Positions 17,930 to 27,939 of a stretch of DNA of 64,000 nucleotides are shown here, in pieces (the stretch's first letter is position 1; the number at the start of each line of letters is the position of its first letter). The position numbers and the translations under genes are program-made. The stretch covers positions 1 to 64,000 of the forward strand of contig VBAW01000023.1 of NCBI GenBank assembly GCA_005888635.1, read 5' to 3'. The notes beneath the pieces were generated by a model. That model was not told the DNA's origin, did no database searches, and saw nothing but the letters and a program-made list of their open reading frames with translations. This DNA comes from Candidatus Bathyarchaeota archaeon. Its GTDB lineage: Archaea; Thermoproteota; Bathyarchaeia; 40CM-2-53-6.

Positions 17930-19471
17930 ATGAAGTGGAAAGAACTTAGGCACAATGGTGTCGCGTTTCCACCCACGTACGAGCCTAAAGGGCTCCAGAT
18001 AAACATCAGAGGTGAGACGGTCCGACTCTCGCCCGATGCTGAAGAGATGACGTATGCGTGGGGAAAGAAGCGAACAACACCTTACGTTCAGGACCCAGTG
18101 TTCCAGACTAACTTCCTCTCCGACTTCGTGAAAGTACTCCCCGCCAAGTTTGCCGATGTGAAGTATTCTGAGATCGACTTCTCACCACTCTACGAGTATC
18201 TGTCGAAAGAAGAGCTTCTCAAGGCCGACAAGGAACTCAAGAAGAGAGTGACCACTCAGCGGAAGGAGCTTCGCCTTCAATTGAAAGAGAAGTACGGCTA
18301 CGCGGTCATCGATGGGACAAAGACTGAGTTTGCAAACTACATGGTAGAACCGCCTAGCATATTCATGGGACGTGGGAGTCACCCTATGCGGGGCCGGTGG
18401 AAGCCGAGAATCTTCCCTGAAGATGTGGTTCTGAATCTATCTGAGGATGCCCCCGTTCCTGCAGGTAATTGGAAAGAAATTGTTCATGATCACGAGTCTA
18501 TTTGGCTGGCCTACTGGGTCGACAAGCTAAGCCAGGTCCGGAAGTACGTCTGGCCCTCAGACATCTCGGATCTGCGCCAAGAGCGGGACAAGATGAAGTA
18601 TGATAATGCGAAGAAGCTTCGAAAAAAGCTTTCCGATGTTCGCGAATTCATAGAGAAGAACCTTCACTCGCCGGATGCTAAGGTCAGGAAGCTCGCGACC
18701 GTCTCTTACTTGATCGACAACCTGGCCATGAGGGTCGGTGACGAGAAGGAGGAGGACGAGGCTGATACTGTTGGCGCATCGACGCTTCGGGTCGAGCACG
18801 TCAAGTTCCTCCCACAAGGCGTCGAGTTTGACTTTCTCGGAAAGGACAGCGTGCGATGGCAGAAGACCCTCAAACTAGATGGCTCCGACAGTCCAATCCG
18901 CAGAAACCTCCAAGAATTCGTGTCAAACAAGAAGCCTGAAGACCTCGTCTTCGACGGAATCACTTCCGCCCACGTAAACCGGTTTCTCGGGAAGGCTGCC
19001 CGGGGTCTAACCGCCAAGGTCTTCCGAACCCATCATGCTACTGAAACAGTGCAGGCGTATCTAGGTCGGCACAACGGATTCAAAGCTAACGACCCGGGAT
19101 TCGTCAAGCTGTACCATGCCCGGGTTGCGAACCTAGAGGCGGCGATCCGATGCAACCATAAGCGGACCCCTCCGAAGACCTGGGAAGGCAGTCTGGACAA
19201 GAAGCAACAGAGGCTGGCCGAGCTGAAGAAGCGGCCTTCGAAGACCGACAAGCAGAAGCTGCGGCTAGCAGAGAGGATGAAGAAGCTCAAGCTCGATATT
19301 GAGCTACAAAGGCGGACCAGAGATTACAATCTGAATACGTCTCTCCGCAACTACATCGACCCGAGGGTCTACAAGAGTTGGGCCAACAAGGCAGAGTTCG
19401 ACTGGACGTCGGTATATCCCAAGACCCTGCAGAGAAAGTTTCTCTGGGCAACAAAGAGCAGAGCCCAATAG
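17930..19471 (+). CDS. topIB: DNA topoisomerase IB (eukaryote-type)
   Basis: MKWKELRHNGVAFPPTYEP N-terminus; IDNLAMRVGDEKEEDEADTVGASTLR; KVFRTHHAT; catalytic region LNTSLRNYIDPR. Confidence 0.93.
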   Translation: MKWKELRHNGVAFPPTYEPKGLQINIRGETVRLSPDAEEMTYAWGKKRTTPYVQDPVFQTNFLSDFVKVLPAKFADVKYSEIDFSPLYEYLSKEELLKADKELKKRVTTQRKELRLQLKEKYGYAVIDGTKTEFANYMVEPPSIFMGRGSHPMRGRWKPRIFPEDVVLNLSEDAPVPAGNWKEIVHDHESIWLAYWVDKLSQVRKYVWPSDISDLRQERDKMKYDNAKKLRKKLSDVREFIEKNLHSPDAKVRKLATVSYLIDNLAMRVGDEKEEDEADTVGASTLRVEHVKFLPQGVEFDFLGKDSVRWQKTLKLDGSDSPIRRNLQEFVSNKKPEDLVFDGITSAHVNRFLGKAARGLTAKVFRTHHATETVQAYLGRHNGFKANDPGFVKLYHARVANLEAAIRCNHKRTPPKTWEGSLDKKQQRLAELKKRPSKTDKQKLRLAERMKKLKLDIELQRRTRDYNLNTSLRNYIDPRVYKSWANKAEFDWTSVYPKTLQRKFLWATKSRAQ

Positions 19472-19524
19472 GTTTCGAGACAGCCCTAAAGGAAGCCCGT
19501 TCCGGACGAGACTCACAGGTCTTC

Positions 19525-19995
19525 CTAGAAGATTGAGCGTGTCATTTCCATTATCTTTCCGAAGTCATTCAGTAACTCGGCGTAGTTCTCGTCAGCTCCA
19601 GCCCAGACTTGGCGTTTACTCGTGATCGTATTCTTCGCGTCGGCCGCTGACATTCCTGACAGCATCAGATATGCCGCGGCGCAGGTGGGGCTTCTGCCTC
19701 TTCCCTTAAAGCAATGGAGAACAACTTTCTTGCCAGAGTCGACATTGTCTCCGATGACCGAGGACACTATCTTGAGACGGCTTATTGGAATAGGCTGACC
19801 TGACTCAGGCACCAGTGGAGTCCTCTCATCATACGTTATGCCTAGCTCACGACACACCGATTTCTCTTCGGGACTTGCAGTCAGATCCATTATCACAAGC
19901 TCGCTCCCAAGCTTACGCTTGAGTTCAACCAGGTCATCTTTGGAGGGAGCTGCCCCGATCCAGAGTCTCTCTGGAATTATTTCCGTAAAGTCCAA
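19525..19995 (-). CDS. Dual-specificity protein phosphatase-like protein
   Basis: VVLHCFKGRGRSPTCAAAYLM (HCxxGxxRS). Confidence 0.85.
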   Translation of the reverse strand: MDFTEIIPERLWIGAAPSKDDLVELKRKLGSELVIMDLTASPEEKSVCRELGITYDERTPLVPESGQPIPISRLKIVSSVIGDNVDSGKKVVLHCFKGRGRSPTCAAAYLMLSGMSAADAKNTITSKRQVWAGADENYAELLNDFGKIMEMTRSIF

Positions 19996-20066
19996 CTTGA
20001 ATATCCCTCAAGACTTACTTGTTATTAGGATGACGGTTTCCCAGATTGTCCCTCGTCGTGACGGGG

Positions 20067-21068
20067 ATGAATCAAAACGTACTGGTAGGCACAGATGTCG
20101 TTGACGAGAAGAGCATCAGGGCACTCTCAAGATACTCTAGGGTCTACAAGCTCGCTGATCTGACAGAGGATCGCCTGAACCAAGTTCTGCCCTCGATTCA
20201 TTGTCTCGTAGTATTCTCCTGGCCAAACCAACTGACAAGCGACAGGCTCCAAAAGATGACTAGCCTGCTTTTCATTCAGAGCATTCTCGCAGGCGTCAAC
20301 CATATCCCCTTCGCCAGTTTGAACAAGAATGTTATCGTCAGTAGTAACGCCGGGGCTTACTCAGACGAGGTTGCAGAGTATGCTTGGGCCTTGCTCCTCT
20401 CGGCTGCCAAGAGAGTGGTAGAACTCCATGTGTCGCTCCGAGAACAGAAATGGACCCTCAAACGTACCCTTGACGAAGGGAGCGAGATCACCATTTTGAG
20501 AGAGAAGATCCTAGGAATACTCGGATTCGGTGGAATCGGCGGTGTCGTGGGCAGGGGCGCCAGAGGATTTGGAATGCAAGTCTATGCGTATTCGAGAAAG
20601 AAGTCAGCGGCAAAAGGCGTCAAGTTCTTCGTAGGTACGAGTGGATTGTCGGTTCTTCTGAAGAATTCCGATGCTGTAGTCCTGGCGCTTCCGTTGACAG
20701 GTCAAACCGCAAGGATCATCAACGCTGAGCGGTTGTCTCAGATGAAGAAAGACGGGATCCTTGTCAACGTAGCTCGCGGAGAGCTCGTTGACGAAAAGGC
20801 ATTGTATGAACACCTCGTGGCCAATCCAAATTTCCGGTATGCTACTGACGTATGGTGGTACAGAGAAAATCGAGAATCTCTCAAGACGGACTACCCCTTT
20901 CTCTCATTGCCCAATTTCATTGGCACGCCACATGTCTCGGGGCCATCAGGCCTCGCCACCGGTCGGCCGGTTCAGCTCGCTGTGGAGAACGCTATTCGAT
21001 ATTTGAAAGGGCTCCCCCCCCGCAACATAGTAGACCCGGAAGAGTACAAGACAAGCTACCCCTACTAG
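20067..21068 (+). CDS. D-isomer 2-hydroxyacid dehydrogenase
   Basis: GILGFGGIGGVVGRGARGFGM NAD motif; LVNVARGELVDEKAL; GTPHVSG. Confidence 0.88.
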   Translation: MNQNVLVGTDVVDEKSIRALSRYSRVYKLADLTEDRLNQVLPSIHCLVVFSWPNQLTSDRLQKMTSLLFIQSILAGVNHIPFASLNKNVIVSSNAGAYSDEVAEYAWALLLSAAKRVVELHVSLREQKWTLKRTLDEGSEITILREKILGILGFGGIGGVVGRGARGFGMQVYAYSRKKSAAKGVKFFVGTSGLSVLLKNSDAVVLALPLTGQTARIINAERLSQMKKDGILVNVARGELVDEKALYEHLVANPNFRYATDVWWYRENRESLKTDYPFLSLPNFIGTPHVSGPSGLATGRPVQLAVENAIRYLKGLPPRNIVDPEEYKTSYPY

Positions 21069-21088
21069 TTACTGATCGGGACGAACAG

Positions 21089-22042
21089 TTACGAGAGCAG
21101 TCGGTTTAGGAGGCTAAGGGAAACGTTTCCTCCAGATACGACCAGGACAACTCGGTCGCCCAGTTTGTTCAAATTCTCCGGTTTCGAGAGGACTGCCAGC
21201 GGGGCAGATCCCGACGGCTCTGGGAAGATGTGAGCCTCTTCTATCAGCAGTTTCATTGCTGAGAGAATCTCATCGTCAGAGACGCTGAACATTCCGTCGA
21301 CGTTCTTCTGACATGCCTCCAAGGTTAGGTCCCCGACCGAAGCTGGGATTAGCCCGTCGGCGATCGACTTTGGCTCATTGATCATAACGATTTTTCCGGC
21401 GCTAAGGGAGGCTTGCATTTTGGGAGCGCCGGTTGGTTCGACTCCGAAGACTCGTGCAGAGGGTTTGAGCGATTTTATGGCGATTGAGATTCCGGAGATG
21501 AGTCCTCCTCCACCAACTGGAACGATGACCGAGTCGAAGTCGTCGAGTTGTTGTGTTATCTCAAGCCCACATGTTCCCTGGCCTGCGATAATGTCGGGAT
21601 CGTTGAATGGAGGAACGAAGGTTGCGCCGGTCTCACCGGCGATTTCACGAGCTTTTGCCTCTCTATCAGAATGGTATTTTCCGAATTTGACAACGCCCGC
21701 CCCGTATTCTTCTATAAAATCGACCTTTTCCTTGACGGCAGTCTCGGGTACTACGACAGTACATTGCTTTCCCAGCAGTCGTGAGCAATAGGCTACCGCA
21801 ATGCCATGATTACCGGATGACGCGGCAACTATTTTCTTGGCGGATAATTGCGAGATTTTGTTGTAGGCTCCCCGGATCTTGAAGACCCGTATTGGCTGGA
21901 AGCATTCAAGCTTCAGGTAGACCTTACGTCCGAATCTTCGGGAGAGTGCCGGCGATTCGACCAGCGGAGTTCTAAAAGCGACGCCCGATATTCGCTCGGC
22001 GGCAGCTTCAATGTCTCTCAGCCTTGGGAGCTCCAGTTTCAT
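21089..22042 (-). CDS. Threonine dehydratase/serine racemase-type PLP enzyme
   Basis: ECFQPIRVFKIRGAYNK, AASSGNHGIAVAY, VPVGGGGLISGI. Confidence 0.9.
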   Translation of the reverse strand: MKLELPRLRDIEAAAERISGVAFRTPLVESPALSRRFGRKVYLKLECFQPIRVFKIRGAYNKISQLSAKKIVAASSGNHGIAVAYCSRLLGKQCTVVVPETAVKEKVDFIEEYGAGVVKFGKYHSDREAKAREIAGETGATFVPPFNDPDIIAGQGTCGLEITQQLDDFDSVIVPVGGGGLISGISIAIKSLKPSARVFGVEPTGAPKMQASLSAGKIVMINEPKSIADGLIPASVGDLTLEACQKNVDGMFSVSDDEILSAMKLLIEEAHIFPEPSGSAPLAVLSKPENLNKLGDRVVLVVSGGNVSLSLLNRLLS

Positions 22043-22113
22043 TTCTGAAACCGAACACGCTTCCTCGGAAGTTCTTTAACCTGTAATGAGTTGCCTCTGA
22101 TCTGTATCAAGAG

Positions 22114-22581
22114 ATGCTTCCAACCGCGGGAGTCAACAGAGTCTTTGGCCTACTGGACCTGCTAAGGGCGTATAACGGCAAGACGGACGTAGCGAACCTC
22201 ACAATCGACCTCAGGATTGCCCTTGACGAGCTGCTCCCAATAATCGATACCGCCGAGTACTTGGCGCTCGTCGCAGTGCAGCAAGGAGACATCTCCCTCA
22301 CTGATCTTGGCAAAAAGGCGCTTAATGGTAAGATTCCAGAGCGGAAGAAGATAGTTCACGATAGGCTCGTGAGTCTTGAGCCGTTTGCCGACGTGGTCCG
22401 GATGGTTCATGAGAAGAAGCAGTTGAGCAGGTTTGAGCTGGCCAGGTTTCTCAGCTCGAAGTTCGGCTACACGACCGACCTTCCGACCATTATCAACGTG
22501 CTCATAAGCTGGGGCGTGTTTGCCGGACTATTCAGGTATGATGGACAGTCCGAGAGTCTGCTGCCTAGAGAATCCTCTTAG
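22114..22581 (+). CDS. AAA-associated C-terminal domain protein (ABC-linked regulator)
   Basis: Helical sequence with LTDLGKKAL and RFELARFLSSKFGY; beside nitrate/sulfonate-type ABC genes. Confidence 0.65.
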   Translation: MLPTAGVNRVFGLLDLLRAYNGKTDVANLTIDLRIALDELLPIIDTAEYLALVAVQQGDISLTDLGKKALNGKIPERKKIVHDRLVSLEPFADVVRMVHEKKQLSRFELARFLSSKFGYTTDLPTIINVLISWGVFAGLFRYDGQSESLLPRESS

Positions 22582-23378
22582 GATATCTTAGATATGATTC
22601 TGTCGGAATAATCAAACATCGCTGGATCCCTCTGATTCCTGGGCCTCTCTAGCGTTATTTGCACATTATCAACAATTGTCGCCGGACGATGATTCAACAC
22701 TATGACCCGGTCAGCCATATAGACCGCCTCCTGAACGTTGTGAGTCACCATCACGACGCAATTGGTAGCATAGACCGGGTCTCTCCATATCTCCAAGACT
22801 TCCTGTCGAAGGTTCTCCGCTGTTAGAGCATCGAGGCTGGAGAAGGGCTCGTCCATCAACAAGACCTCCGGCTGAAGCGCTAGCGCCCGTGCGATACCGA
22901 CCCTTTGCTTCATTCCACCGGAGAGTTCTTTGGGATACGCGGTTTCGAAGCCTTCCAAGCCGACATCTTGAATGTACTTTTTCGCAATCTTCACCTGCTC
23001 GTCTTTAGGAACTGTAGTGGACTGGAGGGCCATCTCCACATTGCCGAGAACTGTCTTCCAAGGAATCAAGGCGAATGTTTGGAATATCACGCCGATCTTG
23101 GCACTAGGCGCGGTAATCGGCTGGCCGTGGAATAGGACCCGGCCCGACGTTGGCTGGTCAAGTCCATCAATTATTCGAAGAAGAGTGCTCTTCCCACATC
23201 CTGAAGGTCCCACGATACAGAGGAATTCCTTGTAGACGTTGAAGCTGATATCCTCAAACACTGTCGTGCTCTTCCCTTCCCCAGGATAGACCTTAGCAAC
23301 ATCCTTGATTTCGAGCAGGGGCTGACTCGCCTGGGACACGTTCTTAATGTCAGGCGGGGGTTCCGTAGGTTGGGTCAA
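22578..23378 (-). CDS. ABC transporter ATP-binding protein (nitrate/sulfonate type)
   Basis: GPSGCGKSTLLR, LSGGMKQRVGIARAL, LLMDEPF. Confidence 0.93.
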   Translation of the reverse strand: MTQPTEPPPDIKNVSQASQPLLEIKDVAKVYPGEGKSTTVFEDISFNVYKEFLCIVGPSGCGKSTLLRIIDGLDQPTSGRVLFHGQPITAPSAKIGVIFQTFALIPWKTVLGNVEMALQSTTVPKDEQVKIAKKYIQDVGLEGFETAYPKELSGGMKQRVGIARALALQPEVLLMDEPFSSLDALTAENLRQEVLEIWRDPVYATNCVVMVTHNVQEAVYMADRVIVLNHRPATIVDNVQITLERPRNQRDPAMFDYSDRIISKIS

Positions 23379-23383
23379 GAGTT

Positions 23384-25213
23384 CTACGCCTCGAACTTGT
23401 ACCGATCAGCCTTTCTGAGTAAACGTCTCCAGACGAGCCTATTGATGGCGAGGACCGTCGCTGTCATGGCGAGCAGGGCTGCGAAGATCTCTACCGAGGA
23501 GAGGAGGACATTCGATAGGTTTGAGGCTTCCACCAGAAAAGAGCCGAGCCCAGGCACATTTGCGTTCGGGTCAATGTACTCCGAGACTATGAGGGCATTC
23601 CATCCTCCTCCCCATGCTTGAATGCTACCTATGAGGATCGCCGGAAAGGCGGCCGGAATCAGAATCTGCTTCACATATCGCCGTCCGCTTACTCTGTAAG
23701 CCTTAGTCGCTTCGGTGATGTCGTTTGGAACACTGTTGACCGCTCCGACTATGTTGAACAGAAGATACCATTGCATGCCCGTCAGCAGGAGGATAATGGA
23801 AGCGAAGTTGAGAGTGACACCCAGATAAGGAGTGTTTCTAAAAGGATTGACCAGTATTATCACCACCAAGGGAAACAATGCCGTGGCGGGAATCGATTGG
23901 CCGATATCGAATATGGGAACAAGCCACCGCGAAAGCCTCTGGCTCCTGGCGATTAGTATTCCTGCAGCAAGCGTCCAGCCAAGTGCGATAAGGTAGGCTG
24001 TGACGAGCCTTGAGAGTGAGAAGAGAGTGAGCCCGATCAGCTGGAAGGCGGTCACATTAGCAGCGAGTATAGTCAGAGCGTTTAGAATCGACACGGATCT
24101 AGGGGCGATGAGGAGTTCGAGGCCGAACGCGACCAGTCCTAGGAAGATCGCATAGCTCAATAGTCTTCCCCAGAAAGGTATTCTGCTGATCCTTTCAGGA
24201 AATCTTAATCTCTCAGTGAAATGGAGGAGCTTCGTAACTCTTACGACTTCGAGGGCTCTTGTCACGATCGATCTTTGTGACTTGTAGAAGGTACGGACTG
24301 GAGATACGATTCGATCTTCGTACCTTTTGACTCCCTCGGAAACGACACTCCTCGGAGTTGCAGTTGTTCTCGGTGCGGCCACTGATTCATACTTGTACTT
24401 CTCCGCTCTCGCACCTAGAGGTCTCCATACGAGCTGGTCGATTGCGTAAATGATGGCGACGAGAATGATTAGTCCAAAGAGCGCAGAGGCTATGTCTGAA
24501 CCGGCTGATGCTTGAGCTATGTATGAACCGAGGCCCATTGCTGATACTTGTTTTCCTCCGAACGGAACATATTCTTCAATCGGGATCAGGTACCAGCCTG
24601 ATCCCCATGCCAGTATGCTGGTCCAGATGAGTTCCGGGTAAACCGCCGGGAGCACTATTTGCCGAAGATATCTTACGCCTCTTATTCCGTAGGCGCGTGA
24701 TGCCTCTTTGATGTCCGCCGGGATGGCGTTTATCCCTGCTATCACCCCGAATGTGGGGGACCAAGCCATTGCTGTGAAGATCAATAAGATGGCAGCGACT
24801 TGAAGACCGAACGGATTGGGGTCTGGACCCCTTCCGAGGAATATCGCAAAAACAATAGGGAGGTACCCAAGGACGGGGACCGACTGGAAGATATCTAACA
24901 AAGGTAAAAGGACATGGGAGGCTCGATGGCTCATCGCTGTCGCGATTCCATATGATAGGGCGAAAGCGAGGGCTAATGCATAGGCGATTGTCATTCGGCC
25001 CAGAGTGAAAACCGCAAACAGAGGAAGTTTCGGGGTGAGCGCATTATTGATGATAGAATTCAGGCCGCCGTTCACGATTACCTCGACAACGAGCAGAAAA
25101 ATGGCGGTGACGATGACCACTCCTTCGACGGTTCTGATGATGCGAGGGTTCGAGCCTCGGGCCCAGAATCTAGGCTCGTGGATATTGGGAGAAGAGTGTC
25201 TTAGTGGACTCAT
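23384..25213 (-). CDS. ABC transporter permease with two fused BPD-type permease domains
   Basis: Two copies of the signature block (EASRAYGIRGVRYLRQIVLPAVYPELI; EATKAYRVSGRRYVKQILIPAAFPAIL). Confidence 0.9.
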   Translation of the reverse strand: MSPLRHSSPNIHEPRFWARGSNPRIIRTVEGVVIVTAIFLLVVEVIVNGGLNSIINNALTPKLPLFAVFTLGRMTIAYALALAFALSYGIATAMSHRASHVLLPLLDIFQSVPVLGYLPIVFAIFLGRGPDPNPFGLQVAAILLIFTAMAWSPTFGVIAGINAIPADIKEASRAYGIRGVRYLRQIVLPAVYPELIWTSILAWGSGWYLIPIEEYVPFGGKQVSAMGLGSYIAQASAGSDIASALFGLIILVAIIYAIDQLVWRPLGARAEKYKYESVAAPRTTATPRSVVSEGVKRYEDRIVSPVRTFYKSQRSIVTRALEVVRVTKLLHFTERLRFPERISRIPFWGRLLSYAIFLGLVAFGLELLIAPRSVSILNALTILAANVTAFQLIGLTLFSLSRLVTAYLIALGWTLAAGILIARSQRLSRWLVPIFDIGQSIPATALFPLVVIILVNPFRNTPYLGVTLNFASIILLLTGMQWYLLFNIVGAVNSVPNDITEATKAYRVSGRRYVKQILIPAAFPAILIGSIQAWGGGWNALIVSEYIDPNANVPGLGSFLVEASNLSNVLLSSVEIFAALLAMTATVLAINRLVWRRLLRKADRYKFEA

Positions 25214-25315
25214 GGGGCCTGATCCACCATCGTTTCTGAATCGGACGGTCGCTCCATGTTATAAAAGGGCAATCCGAGCCGACTCCCATTCACTTCGCTA
25301 CTTGAAGAAAGAATT

Positions 25316-26072
25316 CTAGGGAAGAAAGCTAACTGGAGAAATCTGCTTTACGGAGCTAAATTTCTCATAGCGCTGTCTTCTCTGGGTCACCAAGTCGTTC
25401 AGAATGGGCTGCATTTCAGGTGCATCTCCTAGATTTCGCAAATAGTCGATTGTCAGATCGCTGTCGTGAATGAATCCGAGCTGGGATTGCCATGATCGAA
25501 GTCGTAACAACAACCTGGCGGTTTTCTTAGATCGGAATAGTTCAGCTAAGTAGCGGAGTCGTCTGCAATCGATTCTCAAGAGATGTAGGTCCCGGAAATT
25601 ATTTGAGTCCTTCAAGACCATCGGGAGTCGACCGTTGATAGCGGCGATGAGCTGGTTCGTGGTCTTGTTGAGCCTTTTCTGAAGTTTCGGGACTGACAAA
25701 TCCTTCTCTGTTATCCTGGGTATGTGTTCCTTCTGAAGCGTGTTCGTTTGTCGTCGGGCCGCCTGTAGGTTAGACTCACGCGTCTCCTTGATTCCTGAGA
25801 TCCGCTCTTCCATGTTCGGATCATGTTTGTATGTTGATATCTTTGACAGGATAATATCAAGATCTCTGACCGTTGCATTCGCTTTGGACGACTCATCGAG
25901 AGAGGTGAGGAAGGTTCGTGTCGCCTTTGCTTTCCGTATCTTTTTCGGGAAGTAGCTCGATGCAGAGCCTCGTTCTGAGCATGGCGATGCGGAGGTCCGG
26001 ACATCTTCCTTGGAAGTCCGGATTTAGGTCCGACCCGGCACGAGCGACACTCATGCGCGTAACGAGAATCAC
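25316..26072 (-). pseudogene. CHAD-domain protein, apparent frameshift near 25940-25960
   Basis: 25316-25813 ORF has LHLLRIDCRRLRYLAELF; the same frame extends upstream without ATG (YFPKKIRKAKATRTFL...STYKHDPN), then DLRIAMLRTRLCIEL is in another frame. Confidence 0.55.
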
Positions 26073-26140
26073 GGAGTTGAGGCGTTTGTGCTGCCTACGG
26101 GATCCAAGAAAGGGAGAGAGTTGTGGCTATTTTCACTCGA

Positions 26141-26644
26141 CTATTTCTCGGAGAAGCTCATGGAGCAGCCGTGGTCCCCACGGAGTCTTCCCTTGAAGCC
26201 TAATTCGAGAGTTTCAGCAGCTTTCTTGTAGCTCCCTATGCATGTGGCGCAGAAGATCGATCTCGCTTGGGGTTTTGTCAGCCCGTATGCTTCTGCTTGT
26301 GCGACAACGGATTCTATGCATCCGCACCGGTTCAGCCTGACCGTCCGGGATTCATCTTCCGCTTCAATCTCATAGTCGCTATTGAAGGTCTCGCCCATGC
26401 TGTCGGCCAAGTTCTGGGAAAGAGCCTCGACCCTGCTCCCTTGGCTCTTACTTTTGATATCCTGAACTTTCAGGTTTGCCTTCATATCCGTCAGTATGTT
26501 CATCGCGGGTGCAATGGCGTCGAAGCCCGCTGCGGTGACGAACGTGCCTACCTGGAGAAGAAGATAGTGAGCCAATGTCTTCCTGAGCATCTCATACCGT
26601 TCCCCTAGGCTTCGGGTCCGTTTCGGTTGGGTCAGCGTGGTCAT
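26141..26644 (-). CDS. Cysteine-containing hypothetical protein
   Basis: RCGCIESV...IFCATC...DHGCSM. Confidence 0.55.
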   Translation of the reverse strand: MTTLTQPKRTRSLGERYEMLRKTLAHYLLLQVGTFVTAAGFDAIAPAMNILTDMKANLKVQDIKSKSQGSRVEALSQNLADSMGETFNSDYEIEAEDESRTVRLNRCGCIESVVAQAEAYGLTKPQARSIFCATCIGSYKKAAETLELGFKGRLRGDHGCSMSFSEK

Positions 26645-26689
26645 CTGGTCTCGACGTCTATTTCCAAAAGGCTCGTTTTTTAAATTAGT

Positions 26690-26945
26690 GTACTCGATGC
26701 CTCAGATAGATCCGTAGCCCAGTCGCGCTTCTCCGAGGGTGTGTTGGCGTGAAGGGTCCTGGAGTAGGTCCCAGCCGAAGAAAAACCTGGTCACCTCAAG
26801 GCTAGAGAGTGATCTAGGTAGCGAGGCTCATAGACGCTCGCCACTCAGGCTCTCGTCGGCGCGTCGAACATCGTAACCATCCTCTAAGTTCAGAATCCTT
26901 CACGTAAACCGTAAACTAGAGCCGTCGAGACCCTCCCCCCTAGTT
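26690..26945. ncRNA. Candidate structured intergenic RNA, family unknown
   Basis: ~330-bp ORF-free gap with hairpin-forming segments GGGTCCTGGAGTAGGTCCC and GCGAGgctcatagacgCTCGC; AT-rich TTTTTTAAATTA upstream. Confidence 0.3.
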
Positions 26946-26970
26946 CAAAGGTTTTGAAACGCTTGAGAAG

Positions 26971-27558
26971 CTAGTCAATTGCGCCGTGTTGTTTGAGAAG
27001 CGCTACGATTCTGTCATTGTTGCGTTCTGAAGCGACTGCTAGTGGAGACTTTCCTTGAAAATTCTTCGCCTTTGCATCGGGTCCTGCATTATCAAGCAAC
27101 CACTCGACGATTTCGTGGTTGCCCCTCGATACGGCGTTCTGTAGCGCGAGAGTCGCGCCGGATTTCGCACCTCGTTCGAAGACCAGTTGAACCAGTCGCG
27201 GATTTTCGCTCCACACTGCGTGAGGCAACAGTGGTATTCCGTGAGCCCCGGTAGCATGGGCATTCCGAGGATCCTCATTCAGTCTTCGTACGACTTCGTC
27301 TTGCATGCCGAGCATGGCTGCGGTACAGATCTCCAAAGGGGCACCCTGCTTGAGAAGAAATTGGGCGACATTAGCGTTGCCGACTTGGGCGGCGGCCTGG
27401 ATGGCTGTTTCGGTATCGTTCTGGTTCCATCGATATGATACATTGAGGAGTTCAGGATTCTCTGCAAGCATCTGTCTAACCTTCTCTAGGTTTCCGTGTC
27501 CGGCGATGACGAATTCCCGGATCTGCTCCGTGGAAGGTGGCCGTTGCTCCGTCTGCAC
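26971..27558 (-). CDS. Ankyrin-repeat protein
   Basis: Repeated units such as ETAIQAAAQVGNANVAQFLLKQGAPL and NHEIVEWLLDNAGPDAKAKNFQGKSPLAVA. Confidence 0.85.
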   Translation of the reverse strand: MQTEQRPPSTEQIREFVIAGHGNLEKVRQMLAENPELLNVSYRWNQNDTETAIQAAAQVGNANVAQFLLKQGAPLEICTAAMLGMQDEVVRRLNEDPRNAHATGAHGIPLLPHAVWSENPRLVQLVFERGAKSGATLALQNAVSRGNHEIVEWLLDNAGPDAKAKNFQGKSPLAVASERNNDRIVALLKQHGAID

Positions 27559-27663
27559 GAATTGCTATTACTCAAATGCAAGTATAACCTTTGCTTGAGG
27601 TAGGCTTAGTTTCCCAGCCACTTGACTCTTGACTTCGCATCAAGTTTTGCCAATTACATTGTT

Positions 27664-27903
27664 CTAGCCGAGTATTGGTTTCCCTGTCAGCTCGACCAGC
27701 CTCTTACCTTTCATGAGCCGGGAAACCCAGAGGACCCCTCCGAGCTCCAGCTTCATCAGTTCCCGATTGAGTTCTCTAAAGCTGACCTCCCCGAAGTTTG
27801 ACTTCACCTCTTTTTGCAGGTCAACGTCGCTCATCGAGCCCTTCTTTTCCAAGATCTCCACGATGGCTAAGGACATAGGCCTAGGGCTCCATATCTTGCT
27901 CAA
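27664..27903 (-). CDS. Small winged-helix-like protein
   Basis: VEILEKKGSMSDVDLQKEV...LGGVLWVSRLMKGKRLVEL. Confidence 0.55.
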   Translation of the reverse strand: MSKIWSPRPMSLAIVEILEKKGSMSDVDLQKEVKSNFGEVSFRELNRELMKLELGGVLWVSRLMKGKRLVELTGKPILG

Positions 27904-27939
27904 CGCTCGGTCACAAGGATAGATTATGCCAGAAGGGGT

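Noticed and set aside
26971-27558. Ankyrin-repeat protein as evidence of a host-interaction system
   Set aside because: A single short ankyrin protein without associated secretion or effector genes is not enough support
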